Below are positions 27,542 through 38,217 of a stretch of DNA of 64,000 nucleotides, piece after piece. Source of the stretch: DATGSL01 sp964645585 (lineage in GTDB: Bacteria > Verrucomicrobiota > Verrucomicrobiia > Opitutales > T3Sed10-336); NCBI GenBank assembly GCA_964645585.1, contig CAZYAN010000017.1, forward strand, positions 6,111 to 70,110. The letters are read 5' to 3'. The number at the start of each line of letters is the position of its first letter. Positions within the stretch are counted from its first letter, which is position 1. A program made the translations under genes and the position numbers. The notes under the pieces are model-generated. The model did no database searches and was not told where the DNA came from. It saw nothing but the letters and a program-made list of their open reading frames with translations.

Positions 27542-28609
27542 TCACAGGTTCCGGCGCGCGTCGACCGTCGGATCGAGCTCGCCGCCGTCTTCCAAATGTC
27601 CGACCAGTTGCTCGGCAAAATACGGCCCCCACAGGACCCCTTTCGAGCCGAGTCCGTTGAGGATGGCGATTTCCGGATGTGCCGGATGGACGCCCGCCAC
27701 CGGCCGCATGTCTTTGACAATGGGACGCACCCCCGCCTCATGCGCAACGACTTCCGGATGCCGCGGCATGAGTTTGCGCAACCCGTCGAGAATCTCCTTC
27801 CGCCCGGCTTCGCTGGGCCTTTCATCCGGAAAATCCCATTCATAGGTCGCGGCGCCGCGAAACAGCCCTCCGCCAAGCGGAATCAGATACTTCGACCGGT
27901 TCATCACGAGATCGTCCGGAACGGCGAAATCGGGATCGCGCACAGTCAAAACCTGGCCCTTTGCCGGACGAAACGGGATCCAGGAAAAATACGGATTCGA
28001 TGACGCCGCATGGCCCTCACAAAAAACGATCTTCCGCGCCGTCCGGTCGCGCCAGCTGACTTGGCCGCCGCCGACCCGAAATTCCTCGGCGGAAACGCGT
28101 TCTTCGACAAGCAATCCCAAGCGGCGCAATTGTTCCCGGAATGCCTCGAGAAGGTTTTTCGTATCCACGTGCGCCGCGTCCCGCACGCGAATACCCCCGA
28201 GCTGAGGCCGCAACCCGGATCGCTCGCTCGCTCCTTCCGGCAGCGCCGCGGCATACACGGCAAGTTTCGGGTCGTCGCGCTTCTGTTGCCAGATTTCGGC
28301 CTCTTTCTCCGAATCAAAAAAACGCCAGATCGTCTTCTCTGAATAAACGCGGATGCCCAGTTCCGCTTCCCAAGTCCGGTAATAATCTCGCGCGAACGGC
28401 AGCAACGTATCCGCTCGCCAAGTACGGACGAACTTCTGCCCCGTGACCGGATTGATCAATCCGGCCGCCACGCGCGACGACGCGCTCGGATCGCTGGCGT
28501 CGATGACAACGACTTTTCGTCCGCGCCGAAGCAGCGCCCGCGCGACCAGTGAGCCCGCCAGGCCTTGGCCGGCAACGAAGTAATCCACCTTCCCCGGCGC
28601 GGCGTTCAT
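27542..28609 (-). CDS. DAO-family FAD-dependent oxidoreductase
   Basis: 355 residues. The N-terminal dinucleotide fold is clear (VDYFVAGQGLAGSLVARAL), followed by SSRVAAGLINPVTGQK, the flavin-contacting region of glycine/D-amino-acid oxidase-like proteins. The C-terminal half has GLFRGAATYEWDF, VRPIVKDMRPVAG and NGLGSKGVLWGPYFA, typical of the MnmC/DAO branch. The substrate (an amine or D-amino acid) is unknown. The start ATG at 28609 shares one base with the copA stop (TGATG), so the two are translationally coupled. That coupling is odd for a metal ATPase and may simply reflect operon packing. Confidence 0.8.
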   Translation of the reverse strand: MNAAPGKVDYFVAGQGLAGSLVARALLRRGRKVVVIDASDPSASSRVAAGLINPVTGQKFVRTWRADTLLPFARDYYRTWEAELGIRVYSEKTIWRFFDSEKEAEIWQQKRDDPKLAVYAAALPEGASERSGLRPQLGGIRVRDAAHVDTKNLLEAFREQLRRLGLLVEERVSAEEFRVGGGQVSWRDRTARKIVFCEGHAASSNPYFSWIPFRPAKGQVLTVRDPDFAVPDDLVMNRSKYLIPLGGGLFRGAATYEWDFPDERPSEAGRKEILDGLRKLMPRHPEVVAHEAGVRPIVKDMRPVAGVHPAHPEIAILNGLGSKGVLWGPYFAEQLVGHLEDGGELDPTVDARRNL

Positions 28610-30822
28610 CACCCTCCCCGAAGCCGAAGACTGTTTGCCACGACGGACAGGCTGCTCAGCGCCATCGCCGCGGCGGCGAACATCGGGTCGAGCATCCACC
28701 CGAAATACGGATAAAAAACACCGGCCGCGAGCGGGATGCCGAGGGCGTTATACACGAACGCGAAGAACAGATTCTGCTTAACGGTCCGAATCGTGCGCTC
28801 CGAGATCCGAATCGCGTCGACGACTCCGTGGAGATCGTTGCGCAGCAGCGCGACCGATCCGGCCTCGATCGCGATATCGGTCCCGCTGCCGATCGCGAAA
28901 CCGGCATCCGCCGCCGCCAGCGCCGGCGCGTCGTTGATTCCGTCGCCCACCATCGCGACCCGGCCGCCCGATTCCCGCATTTCCCGAATCCGGTCGAGTT
29001 TCTCTTGGGGACGGACGTTCGCCAGCACGATGTCGATTCCCGCTTCGTCGGCAATCGTCCGCGCCGTTCGCGCGTTGTCACCGGTAAGCATCACAACTTC
29101 CAGCCCGCGCTTCTTCATCCGCTCAACCGCTTCCTTCGCGTGCTCGCGGAGGGTATCGGCAACCGCGAGAATACCCGCAAGATCTTCTCCGACCCCCATG
29201 AGCAGCACCGTTTTCCCGGCCTTCTCGAGTTCTGTAATTTTCTCCTCCGCCGGGGCAACATACATGCCCATTTCGTCCATGAAATCGCGATTGCCGAGCA
29301 GCACCGCGCGCCCGTCAACGACCGCCGTCACCCCAAGTCCCGGAAACGCTTCGAAATGCTCCGCCGGCAGGATCGCCACGCCGTCCTGTGCCGCCTTCGC
29401 CATCACCGCCTCACCGAGCGGATGCTCCGAGCCTTTCTCAACCGACGCCGCGAGCGCGAGGAGTTCGCTTTCCGAATGATTTCCGAGCGGCACAATATCC
29501 GTCACCCGCGGCTCGCCAACCGTCAGCGTACCGGTTTTATCCAGCACGACGTGCGTAATGCCGCGCACCGCTTCCAGTGCTTCGCCGCTTCGGATCAGGA
29601 TCCCGCGCCGCGCGGCGTTGCCCATTCCCACCATGATCGCGGTCGGCGTCGCCAAACCAAGTGCGCACGGACACGAAATGATCAGCACCGAGACAAAAGC
29701 GTTCAGCGCGAAGCTTACCGGATCGGCGGGCGCCAGGAACATCCAAACCGCGAAAGTGATTGTCGCGATCACCAGCACGGCCGGCACGAAATAGCTGCAA
29801 ATAACGTCGGCGAGACGCGCGATCGGCGGCTTCGAGGCCTGCGCGTCCTTCACCATTTCCACGATTTGCTGGAGAACCATTTCCGAACCGACCCGGTTCG
29901 CGGCAAACGTGAACGTGCCGGTGCGGTTCATCGTGCCTCCGATCACTTCATCGCCAACCGACTTCGTGACGGGCATCGGCTCACCCGTGATCATCGACTC
30001 GTCGAGCGCCGAATTGCCGCTGACAATTTCGCCGTCGACCGGCACTCGCTCGCCCGGACGGACCCGCAAAACGTCACCGCGCCGCACGCGGGCGATAGGC
30101 ACATCGGTTTCGTTGCCATCCGCATCGACGAGCCGCGCCGTGCGCGGCTGCAATCCAACCAGTTTCCGGATCGCGTCCGATGTCCGTCCTCGCGCCCGGT
30201 GCTCGAGATAACGCCCGGTCAAAATGAAGAACATGATCACCACCGCGGCGTCAAAATAGGTGTGCGGCTCCGTTCCCGCCCGGTCCCAAAGCCAGGGCGC
30301 CGCGACCGCGAACACACTGTAGCTGAAAGCCGCGCCGGTCCCGAGCGCGACCAGTGTATTCATGTCCGCGGTGCGGAAACGCAGGACGCGAAGCGCCGCC
30401 AGAAAAACGGGGCCGCCCGAAACGAATAAAACCACGGTGCTCAAGGCGATCATCACCCAGCCCCGGTACGGCACGTCCAGCCCGCCCATTTCAATCGCCG
30501 TCACCGGAATGGCCAGCGCGCCGGCCAGCAGCAACCGAAACACCATCATCCGGTTTGCCCGCCGCTCGCTCCTCTCGATCTCCTCGGCCTCGGCCGACAC
30601 GGGCAGCGGCGTGTAACCAGCCTTGCGAATCGCCTCCTCAAGCTGGCCCTCGCCTGTGCCTTCGGACGCATCAAAAGAAATGGTCACCTCCCGGGCGGCC
30701 AGGTTGACGCGAACGTCGCGGACGCCATTCACGCGCGCCAGCGCTTTCTCCACCTTCTCGACGCATCCCGCGCAATGGATGTCCCCGACCGAATAACGGA
30801 TTTTTTCCCGCGTGCCGCTCAT
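28609..30822 (-). CDS. copA: Copper-translocating P1B-type ATPase
   Basis: 737 residues. One N-terminal heavy-metal-associated domain carries HCAGC at 16-20. Eight membrane helices, the phosphatase loop TGE at 279-281, the intramembrane CPC at 384-386 ([13 protein letters not shown]), phosphorylation site DKTGT at 428-432 and hinge [10 protein letters not shown] late in the protein are all present. HMA plus CPC points to Cu(I)/Ag(I) export. It is the first gene of a three-gene minus-strand run and is complete. No copper-sensing operator was recognised upstream. Confidence 0.93.
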   Translation of the reverse strand: MSGTREKIRYSVGDIHCAGCVEKVEKALARVNGVRDVRVNLAAREVTISFDASEGTGEGQLEEAIRKAGYTPLPVSAEAEEIERSERRANRMMVFRLLLAGALAIPVTAIEMGGLDVPYRGWVMIALSTVVLFVSGGPVFLAALRVLRFRTADMNTLVALGTGAAFSYSVFAVAAPWLWDRAGTEPHTYFDAAVVIMFFILTGRYLEHRARGRTSDAIRKLVGLQPRTARLVDADGNETDVPIARVRRGDVLRVRPGERVPVDGEIVSGNSALDESMITGEPMPVTKSVGDEVIGGTMNRTGTFTFAANRVGSEMVLQQIVEMVKDAQASKPPIARLADVICSYFVPAVLVIATITFAVWMFLAPADPVSFALNAFVSVLIISCPCALGLATPTAIMVGMGNAARRGILIRSGEALEAVRGITHVVLDKTGTLTVGEPRVTDIVPLGNHSESELLALAASVEKGSEHPLGEAVMAKAAQDGVAILPAEHFEAFPGLGVTAVVDGRAVLLGNRDFMDEMGMYVAPAEEKITELEKAGKTVLLMGVGEDLAGILAVADTLREHAKEAVERMKKRGLEVVMLTGDNARTARTIADEAGIDIVLANVRPQEKLDRIREMRESGGRVAMVGDGINDAPALAAADAGFAIGSGTDIAIEAGSVALLRNDLHGVVDAIRISERTIRTVKQNLFFAFVYNALGIPLAAGVFYPYFGWMLDPMFAAAAMALSSLSVVANSLRLRGG

Positions 30823-30957
30823 GGTTTTTCTCGTTCTCTAGACATCGTCCGCTTTGCCGCTACTTCAGCACAAATCCTTCGAGACGCAAGACCGGCAGCC
30901 ACTCCGGCGCGCCGCATCCGCGCCGTCGCCATTCACCGAGGTTATCGACGTCCTCCT

Positions 30958-33876
30958 TCAATGCAGCCAAGTCAGCGCCGGCCGTTCGAGCGTGGACAGA
31001 AATTCCCGCGCGTCCCGGAATTCCGCGCGGCCGAGCGACTCGTCCCCATCAAGAAACGCGATGAAATCGAGCTGAGCGCTGGGGAGCCCCTGCTCCTCCG
31101 CGTATTTCCGCACCAATTCCAGCGCCGGCATCGTCTTGCGCCCAAGAATGTCGACCAGCGGAAAGTCGATTTCCCCGTCGTAAGCGCGGAAGACGAGCTC
31201 CGTGCAGACGAGTTTGTCGGTGCTGAAAAAATCAAAATCGAAGTCATACGGCTTTCCCACATGACTGAATGCGCGCGCGATACTTTCGCGAATCGCCTCC
31301 TCGCTCAAATTCGGACGCAGGACCGCCGCCGAATCCGCGCCGCCGACCGAGTATTCCAGCGAGGTAAAGACGACTCCTTCGCTCATGGATTCGATAATGA
31401 CATGCGCGTCGCCGTGGACATCCCCGGCGATAAACTCGCGCCAGCGCTCCTCGACGCGCGGATCGTCGGCGAGGCCCATCCGCTCCAAATCCTCGACGGT
31501 TCCGACATACAGGGCCGAGTGCGGCCAAAATCCAGGAAGAAACGCGTTCGATAAATACCAGTTTCGCCGCTCCAGCAGGATGTCACCAGGCCGAAGCATG
31601 CCTCGAAACTTTTCGAGCGCCTCCGCCTGAATCAGCGCCGCTCCTTCCCGAGGCGCGCGTATGCGGGCGTCCCCGATCCAGAGGGCCACAAGTGACTTGC
31701 CGCGATAGACGGCTTCTTCCGTGCGCGCGACAAGATCATCCAGCACCGGCGGAACCGGCAGCGCGACAACGGGCGCGAGACTGTGCGCGGTGCCAGCGGC
31801 TCGGTCGATCACGTCGTGAAGCAATGGATACGGTTCCGCGTCCCGCAGGTGATATCGGTCAAACGCCGTCGCCAGCCCCGTGTAGACATCGGTCGCTTCC
31901 GCATACAGCCGGACCGTTTCCGGATCCGTTACCCGCGCCCAAATCGCGTCATATACACCGGCGGGAACGTCCCACAGGGGCTCAGGCTCGTTCAGTTTCC
32001 GCACCGCTTCCGGCGTTTCGCCAAACTGAACCACGAACTTTAACGACATTTCATACAAGGCCGACCCCGCCGCGAAGCCGGTCAGAAAACTTCGGGCTCG
32101 CAAACCTTCGTCATCCACCGCGGCATGGTCGCGATACCGCCAAATAATCCGCAACAGCGCCGTACGGTAATTGAGATAACTCAGCAGCAGCTGACGAATC
32201 GCGTCGTTGTCCGCCTGGCTGAAATACCCGCGGCGTCCTTCAAGGAAGTCCTCACGCAGCTGATACGCTCTTTCTTCGAGCTCCCGGGTGCCCGCCAGAA
32301 TTTGCACAAGCGCCGCTTGGTCACGATCCAGGTTCGCACGCAAAACCTCCGCCGAAATCCCGGCCAATTCCGTCCGCTCGTCGTTCACTCCAGCCAGCAC
32401 CGGCTGGGGCCCGCGGTCGATCAGCGCGATGCATCCGATTCCAGCAGCGACTGCCGTGGCAGCCGCCGCGGCCGCCGCGCGCGCGAGAAGCGGTTTCCGA
32501 ACGCGCCGCTCCGTCTCGTCGATGTCCGGTCCCGCTCGGCGCCGATACTCCTCGGCAACCCCGGCTAGTTCCCGGCAAATCTCCTCGCGCCGCCGCCGCA
32601 GTTTCTCCACCGCGCTCCGGCGCGGCAGCAGGCGAATTTGATGGACCCAAAGCGCTCCCGCCATCCGCGCCCGCCGCCATTGCTTCAGCGCGAAGACCCC
32701 GGCAATTGGCATCGCGATTACCCAGGCTGTTGCGACCCACGTAACGAAGTAGGCATTCATCGCGAACCAGACCAGCGCGTACCACGCGGCGTAAATCGGC
32801 ACGCCAAGGGCAATTCGCGCCAGCGAAGTCGTCGCTCTTCCCGGCTGCTGAAACAGCGGCGCGAGCGCGCGAACGAGCCGGAAGGGGACCGCGTGATGCA
32901 CGGTTCCGAGCAGCAGCGGAACCGCTCCGCACCCAAGCGAGAGCGTCGCGAGCGTCAATCGAACGCACAGCCGCCATCCGCCGCGGTGGAGGATCGGCGA
33001 TTCAAGCGACAAACCAGCCGTCGCGACGCGCTGCCGGTAACGTCCGATCGATTCTCCCAGCGAAGCGCCGCGCGCCGGCTCGCGATCGAGAACATCATTC
33101 ATCGCCTCGGCGAGACGGCGCCGCCAGCGCGGAACACCCGCGCGCATTCGCCGCGCTTCCTGAGGCGGCGGCAACAGGCTTTCCAAATGATCGAGGAACG
33201 GCGCCCAGGCGGGATCGCCGATGTGCGTGACGACTGTGCGCAATCCATTCTCGACCGCACCCGTCAACGCGCGAACCGCCTTGCGCTCATCCCCGCCCTG
33301 CTCCTCGATCACGCGCGCCGCGTCGATGGGCGCGCCGACGTCGATCCAGACCGAACTGAGAAACTCCTCCTTGCGCTCGTAATTGAGTCCGACCGGCACA
33401 ATTCGCAAATCTTTCACGCCATCCCGAACCGCATGCACCGCAATGCGTGCGGCGCCCGAACGAATCATCCGAATCACCGGGCTGTCGTGCGATTCACCTT
33501 CCGGAAAAACGCCAACCGCGTCTCCCGCCGCGAGCGCCCGGACCGCATCGTCAAACATCGCAAAATTTGCCCTCACCTTCCGACGATCATCCGCACCGCG
33601 CGCGGCCGGCAGCATTCCTGCGGCTTTCAGCGCCCAGCCAAAAACCGGCGTCTCAAAGAGCGGCGCACGGGCGAGAAACCGCACCCGCCGCTTCGCGCAA
33701 ATCCCGATAAGGACAGGATCGATCAGCGAGTTCGCATGGTTCGCGACAAACAGCACAGGCCCCGTCGACGGGATGTTCTCGCGCCCGGTGATTTCGATTC
33801 CCGGATAGTACAGCCGGACCAGCCCGCGACTGAATCGCCGCAGCAACCGTTGGCCAAACGAGCGAAGGTAACGCAT
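30958..33876 (-). CDS. PlsC-type acyltransferase fused to a permuted NlpC/P60 (YiiX-like) domain
   Basis: 972 residues in one frame. Residues about 25-240 form a lysophospholipid acyltransferase domain: NHANSLID at 46-53 (the NHx4D catalytic motif) and FPEGES at 124-129. The middle has several hydrophobic segments (about 300-400 and 465-490) and a helical stretch. The C-terminal part from about 755 resembles YiiX/YebB-like permuted NlpC/P60 hydrolases: RPGDILLERRNWYL, His786 in WPHSALYVG, Glu829 in VIIES and Cys891 in VCTELVFRAY, the order expected for the permuted fold. Related LRAT-like enzymes act on acyl chains, so the two halves may remove and re-add fatty acids. It lies 135 bases upstream of copA in the same direction; uvrB is upstream. 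Confidence 0.8.
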   Translation of the reverse strand: MRYLRSFGQRLLRRFSRGLVRLYYPGIEITGRENIPSTGPVLFVANHANSLIDPVLIGICAKRRVRFLARAPLFETPVFGWALKAAGMLPAARGADDRRKVRANFAMFDDAVRALAAGDAVGVFPEGESHDSPVIRMIRSGAARIAVHAVRDGVKDLRIVPVGLNYERKEEFLSSVWIDVGAPIDAARVIEEQGGDERKAVRALTGAVENGLRTVVTHIGDPAWAPFLDHLESLLPPPQEARRMRAGVPRWRRRLAEAMNDVLDREPARGASLGESIGRYRQRVATAGLSLESPILHRGGWRLCVRLTLATLSLGCGAVPLLLGTVHHAVPFRLVRALAPLFQQPGRATTSLARIALGVPIYAAWYALVWFAMNAYFVTWVATAWVIAMPIAGVFALKQWRRARMAGALWVHQIRLLPRRSAVEKLRRRREEICRELAGVAEEYRRRAGPDIDETERRVRKPLLARAAAAAAATAVAAGIGCIALIDRGPQPVLAGVNDERTELAGISAEVLRANLDRDQAALVQILAGTRELEERAYQLREDFLEGRRGYFSQADNDAIRQLLLSYLNYRTALLRIIWRYRDHAAVDDEGLRARSFLTGFAAGSALYEMSLKFVVQFGETPEAVRKLNEPEPLWDVPAGVYDAIWARVTDPETVRLYAEATDVYTGLATAFDRYHLRDAEPYPLLHDVIDRAAGTAHSLAPVVALPVPPVLDDLVARTEEAVYRGKSLVALWIGDARIRAPREGAALIQAEALEKFRGMLRPGDILLERRNWYLSNAFLPGFWPHSALYVGTVEDLERMGLADDPRVEERWREFIAGDVHGDAHVIIESMSEGVVFTSLEYSVGGADSAAVLRPNLSEEAIRESIARAFSHVGKPYDFDFDFFSTDKLVCTELVFRAYDGEIDFPLVDILGRKTMPALELVRKYAEEQGLPSAQLDFIAFLDGDESLGRAEFRDAREFLSTLERPALTWLH

Positions 33877-33980
33877 GAGGAAACGCGTTCACAATCGCGA
33901 GCGCCCGTCTCAAGGTCAATCCCGCGTATCGAGCAATCGGGACCGAGCGAGCGGGCGGGTAAGCCGGCAGGAACACCCGG

Positions 33981-34005
33981 AAACCAAACAACCAACAACC
34001 AACAG
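33981..34005. repeat. AACCAACA-type short repeat at the uvrB 3' end
   Basis: AACCAAAC, AACCAAC and AACCAACAG follow one another directly up to the uvrB stop codon at 34006-34008. The unit resembles the AACCAATAAC repeats at 41669-41716 and, inverted, at 63922-63958. Confidence 0.6.
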
Positions 34006-36003
34006 CTACCGCCGGCGCTTGCGGCCCCCGGATCCGACCGCCGCCGCCCCGCCTTTCAACGCCTGAATCTGGTCGCGGATCACGGCGGCCTTCTCGAACT
34101 CAAGCCGGTTCGAAGCCTCGAGCATTTCCGCTTCCAATTCCGCAATGACCCGCGCGACGTCACCGTCGCCAGTGCCCTCCGCGACTTGAAGAACCTCCTC
34201 TTTTTTCTTTTCGGCGTAATGCAGACTCGCCTGAACCCCGCGTTTCACGCTGCGCGGAACGATGCCGTGCTCCTTATTCCAGGCGATTTGTTTGCGCCGG
34301 CGCTCGCGGGTCACTTCAATCGTCCGGCGTATCGAATCGGTCATGACATCCGCGTACATCAGCACGCGCCCTTTCTCATGCCGGGCGGCCCGTCCAGCTG
34401 TTTGGACGAGACTGGTGTAGCTGCGCAAAAAGCCTTCCTTGTCGGCGTCCAGGATCGCTACCAGCGCCACTTCCGGCAGATCGAGTCCTTCGCGCAGAAG
34501 ATTGACGCCGACGAGCACATCAAATTCGCCCCGGCGCAGGTTCCGAAGAATTTCCACCCGCTCGATCGCATCGATGTCGGAGTGAAGATACTCGACCCGG
34601 ACAGACGCCTCGCGCAAGTAATGCGTCAAGTCCTCCGAAGTGCGCTTGGTGAGCGTCGTGACCAGCACCCGCTCATTGGCCTCCGTCGCTTTCAGAATTT
34701 CCCCAATCAAGTCTTCCACTTGCCCCTTGATCGGCCGGACTTCGATCTCCGGATCCAGCAGACCCGTCGGCCGGATGACCTGCTCGGCCACGACGGCGGA
34801 CCGCTCGAGTTCGAACGCGGCCGGAGTCGCGGACACATGCACCGTCTGCCCGGTCAGTTCGCGAAATTCGTCGAAATTGAGCGGCCGGTTGTCAAGCGCC
34901 GACGGGAGCCGGAATCCGTGTTCGACGAGCGTCAGCTTTCGCGACCGGTCGCCGGCGTACATCCCGCCGATCTGCGGGATTGTCACATGGCTTTCATCGA
35001 TGAACACCAGGCTGTCCTTCGGGAAAAAGTCGATGAGGCACCACGGACGATCGCCGGCTTTTCGTCCGGACAGGTGACGCGAATAGTTCTCGATGCCGTT
35101 GCAAAACCCCATCTCGCGCAGCATTTCGAGATCGTATTCCGTGCGCATTCGGATCCGCTGCGCTTCGAGCAGCAGCTTATTGCTCTCAAAATAATGCACC
35201 CGTTCCTCGAGTTCGTCGCGAATCGACTGAAGCGCCTGTTCGAGCTTGCGCCGAGGCGTGATGTATTGATTCGCCGGATACAAGTCGAACCGCCGCAGCG
35301 ACTCGGTTATTTCCCCTGTCACCGGATCGAACTCCGCCAGCGAGTCGACTTCGTCGCCGAAGAACTCGACCCGAAGGCCTTTTTCAAGGTAAGCCGGCAT
35401 CACGTCGACGACATCGCCCCGCACGCGAAACCGGCCGCGCCGGAGCTCATAGTCGTTGCGCTCGTACAGGTTGTCGACCAGGCGATTGAGGAAGACATCG
35501 CGCCCGAGCTCCGCGCCGACGCGCAAGGGGATCATCATTTCCTGAAAATCCTCTGGCGAACCGAGACCGTAAATACAGGAGACGCTGGCGACCACGATCA
35601 CGTCGCGACGGCTGATCAGCGCGCTCGTCGCGGCGATTCGAAGCCGCTCAATCTCGTCGTTGATCGATGAATCCTTCTCGATGAAGGTGTCGCTCGACGG
35701 AACATAGGCTTCCGGCTGGTAGTAGTCGTAATAGCTGACGAAATATTCGACCGCGTTTTCCGGGAAAAAGCTTTTGAACTCCGAATAAAGCTGGGCGGCG
35801 AGCGTCTTGTTGTGGGAGATCACGAGAGCCGGGCGCTGGAGCCGCTGGATCACGTTTGCCATCGTAAAGGTCTTGCCGGAACCGGTGACACCGAGAAGCG
35901 TCTGGTCGCGGTTGCCGGCCTCAATCGACCGGCACAGCGCGTCGATTGCCGCCGGCTGGTCGCCGGTCGGCTGGTAGTCTGCCGTCAGTTTAAACTCCGT
36001 CAT
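34006..36003 (-). CDS. uvrB: Excinuclease ABC subunit UvrB
   Basis: 665 residues, normal length. Walker A GVTGSGKT at 38-45, the damage-gripping beta-hairpin region YFVSYYDYYQPEAYVPSSDTF, DESH helicase motif II (VFIDESHVT), motif V/VI LREGLDLPEVALVAILDADKEGFLRS and QTAGRAARH, and the C-terminal UVR domain (VIAELEAEMLEASNRLEFEKAAVIRDQI) that binds UvrC are all visible. It verifies damage in nucleotide excision repair. The ATG at 36003 gives the standard N-terminus. A Lys/Arg-rich tail ends the protein. Confidence 0.97.
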   Translation of the reverse strand: MTEFKLTADYQPTGDQPAAIDALCRSIEAGNRDQTLLGVTGSGKTFTMANVIQRLQRPALVISHNKTLAAQLYSEFKSFFPENAVEYFVSYYDYYQPEAYVPSSDTFIEKDSSINDEIERLRIAATSALISRRDVIVVASVSCIYGLGSPEDFQEMMIPLRVGAELGRDVFLNRLVDNLYERNDYELRRGRFRVRGDVVDVMPAYLEKGLRVEFFGDEVDSLAEFDPVTGEITESLRRFDLYPANQYITPRRKLEQALQSIRDELEERVHYFESNKLLLEAQRIRMRTEYDLEMLREMGFCNGIENYSRHLSGRKAGDRPWCLIDFFPKDSLVFIDESHVTIPQIGGMYAGDRSRKLTLVEHGFRLPSALDNRPLNFDEFRELTGQTVHVSATPAAFELERSAVVAEQVIRPTGLLDPEIEVRPIKGQVEDLIGEILKATEANERVLVTTLTKRTSEDLTHYLREASVRVEYLHSDIDAIERVEILRNLRRGEFDVLVGVNLLREGLDLPEVALVAILDADKEGFLRSYTSLVQTAGRAARHEKGRVLMYADVMTDSIRRTIEVTRERRRKQIAWNKEHGIVPRSVKRGVQASLHYAEKKKEEVLQVAEGTGDGDVARVIAELEAEMLEASNRLEFEKAAVIRDQIQALKGGAAAVGSGGRKRRR

Positions 36004-36157
36004 TCCGAGAAACCGTCACCATGACCTGATTTCTCATAACTCGCAAGGCTCGCGCCCCTTTGACTCCCTCCGAACACCCCGGCGGCCGGTCACAGCCAAA
36101 AATATCTTGTTCTGCCTGATCCGCTCTGCTTGGCTCAGCGGCACATTATACCCATTC

Positions 36158-37768
36158 ATGACTGATTCCGACCAAATCGACCGACCGGCATCCGACGAAT
36201 TTCATCGCCCCAACGCTCCGACACCGCCGCATGAGCGTGAACCCAACCGCTGGCCGATTTTCGCCTTCGTGGCAATTATGCTGATCGGCACCTGGATTCT
36301 CTCCAGGGCCGGGGTGATCCGTCCCACGCTGGATGACAGCGGTGCCATTCTGCACTACGGATTCTGGTCGATCTTGCCGGCTTTCGTCGCGATCGTTCTC
36401 GCCTTCTGGCTCAAGGACGTCGTCATCGCGCTCACTCTTGGCATCTTTATCGGCGGTATTGTTTCCGGAAACATCAACATCATCGCGAATTACCTTTTGC
36501 CCTCGATCGGAACCGCCGACTACGCGATGATTCTGCTCGTCTACTTGTGGGCGCTCGGCGGCTTGATCGGGATTTGGACGAGGACGGCCGGCGCGACCCA
36601 CTTCGCGAATTGGGCCGCGCACAAGATGGTAACGGGACGGCGAAGCGCCAAGCTGTTCGCGTGGCTGATGGGAACGATTTTCCACCAAGGCGGGACGATC
36701 AGCACCGTCCTGACCGGAGCGACTGTTCGGGGTGTGGGCGACAAGAATAAGGTGTCGCACGAAGAAATGTCGTACATTGTCGACTCGACCGCTTCGCCCG
36801 TTGCGACGCTCCTTCCGTTCAATGTCTGGCCATTTTATGTCGGTGCCATTGTCGCGGGCACGGTCCCGATGCTTACCGACACCGATACGGTCAACTTTTT
36901 CTTTAAGACCATTCCGCTGAACTTTTACGCGATCATCGCCGTAGGGCTGACGTTTCTGCTCGCTGTGGAAAAGCTCCCGTGGTACGGGCGTCGCATGAAG
37001 GCGGCGATGAAACGGGTTCAGGAAACGGGTCAACTCGACGCGCCGGGGGCAAACCCGATGTCATCCAGTGAGCTGACCACCCTTCAGGTACCGATCGGCT
37101 ACCGTCCCGGCCTCGAGGACTTCCTCGTTCCGATCGGCACGCTGCTGGCCGTTGCGGTCCTCCCATTCGTATGGTTCTTCCTCATCAAGGGTGACCAAAA
37201 TTTCAAAATGCTTGTGGGTGAAGCTTTCGCGTTGGCCGTGGTCGCAGCCTTGGTGATCGCGCTGGCGAAGGGGATGTCGCTGCGCGTGGCCATCGAAGGG
37301 TTTATCGATGGCTGCAAAGGAGTGACGATCGGCGCCTTGATCCTCGCTCTTGCGGTGACGCTGAAATCGGTCGGCGACTCGGTCGGCACCGCTTCGTACA
37401 TCACAAGCGCGTTTGCCGATTCGGTTCCCATGGTGCTGCTGCCTGCCCTCTTCATGCTGCTTTGCATGGTGATTTCCTTTTCCGCGGGAACCTCGTTCGG
37501 CACCTACGCGATCGTTTTTCCAATCGCTCTGCCGCTCGCCTGGGCGATCCATCCCGACGAGTTTTTCGTGACTCTCTGCTTCGCGGCGGTCCTCGGCGGC
37601 AGCCTCTTTGGGGATCAATGCTCCCCGATATCCGATACGACCATTCTCGCATCGCTCAGTACCGGATGCGATCTAATGGATCATGTTTACACCCAGTTGC
37701 CGCTTGCTCTGCTGGCCGCCTTTGCCTCAATGGGCTTGTACACGATTATGACCTTCCTGTTTGTGTAA
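36158..37768 (+). CDS. NhaC-family Na+/H+ antiporter
   Basis: 536 residues with about twelve membrane helices. Typical NhaC stretches are FHQGGTISTVLTGATVRGV, VDSTASPVATLLPFN, SAGTSFGTYAIVFPIALPLAW and GGSLFGDQCSPISDTTILAS. The family exchanges Na+ for H+, and some members couple to malate/lactate; the paired SPISDT and GTSFGT motifs do not settle this. I took the ATG at 36158, after which about 25 polar residues precede the first helix. Upstream there is no Shine-Dalgarno but a TTATA stretch close to the start. Single gene. Confidence 0.88.
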   Translation: MTDSDQIDRPASDEFHRPNAPTPPHEREPNRWPIFAFVAIMLIGTWILSRAGVIRPTLDDSGAILHYGFWSILPAFVAIVLAFWLKDVVIALTLGIFIGGIVSGNINIIANYLLPSIGTADYAMILLVYLWALGGLIGIWTRTAGATHFANWAAHKMVTGRRSAKLFAWLMGTIFHQGGTISTVLTGATVRGVGDKNKVSHEEMSYIVDSTASPVATLLPFNVWPFYVGAIVAGTVPMLTDTDTVNFFFKTIPLNFYAIIAVGLTFLLAVEKLPWYGRRMKAAMKRVQETGQLDAPGANPMSSSELTTLQVPIGYRPGLEDFLVPIGTLLAVAVLPFVWFFLIKGDQNFKMLVGEAFALAVVAALVIALAKGMSLRVAIEGFIDGCKGVTIGALILALAVTLKSVGDSVGTASYITSAFADSVPMVLLPALFMLLCMVISFSAGTSFGTYAIVFPIALPLAWAIHPDEFFVTLCFAAVLGGSLFGDQCSPISDTTILASLSTGCDLMDHVYTQLPLALLAAFASMGLYTIMTFLFV

Positions 37769-37893
37769 GGCTCGCTGAGACGGCCTCGGACGAGCGTTCG
37801 TCAAAGTAAGTGATTTCCTTCGCGGATCTGAGTCTTGCCTCAGGTGTTATTTTGGCTTAGGTTTTAGACCTGCCCGCCGGAGTCCGAAGCAAG

Positions 37894-38205
37894 ATGGTCA
37901 CGACAGTAGAAGAGTTTGCCGAGAGTATTACGGCGGATTCCCAGCCCGATGAGAGTTTGCCGCCAGCCTTGCAGGCGCTTTGGTGGGATCGAGCGGGGGA
38001 TTTCGACAAGGCCCACGAGATCTGCCAGACCCACAACGGGCGGCCGGTTTTCTGGGTTCATGGGTACCTCCACCGCAAGGAAGGCGATCTCAGCAACGCC
38101 GGCTACTGGTACGGCCGGGCAGGAAAAGCGCGTCACGAAGGAACCGTCGACGAGGAATGGGAGCGTATTGTTCAGTCGCTCCTCCGCGACTTGGAGGAAA
38201 GCTGA
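37894..38205 (+). CDS. Conserved small protein of unknown function
   Basis: 103 residues, no signal or membrane segment. The core LWWDRAGDFDKAHEICQ...WVHGYLHRKEGDLSNAGYWYGRAG looks like a pair of TPR/Sel1-like helices. I recall near-identical cores in uncharacterised proteins of Proteobacteria and Verrucomicrobia. AAGCAAG precedes the ATG. The protein is probably cytosolic and may bind a partner through the helical repeat. No catalytic residues are apparent. Confidence 0.72.
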   Translation: MVTTVEEFAESITADSQPDESLPPALQALWWDRAGDFDKAHEICQTHNGRPVFWVHGYLHRKEGDLSNAGYWYGRAGKARHEGTVDEEWERIVQSLLRDLEES

Positions 38206-38217
38206 TGGTGCCGGCCG

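Noticed and set aside
28549..30429. Plus-strand open frame of 626 codons
   Set aside because: Antisense to copA, whose motifs are complete; composition is that of a mirror frame.
32638..35670. Plus-strand open frame of 1010 codons
   Set aside because: It is antisense to both the PlsC-YiiX gene and uvrB, has the Arg/His-rich composition of a high-GC shadow frame and no domain.
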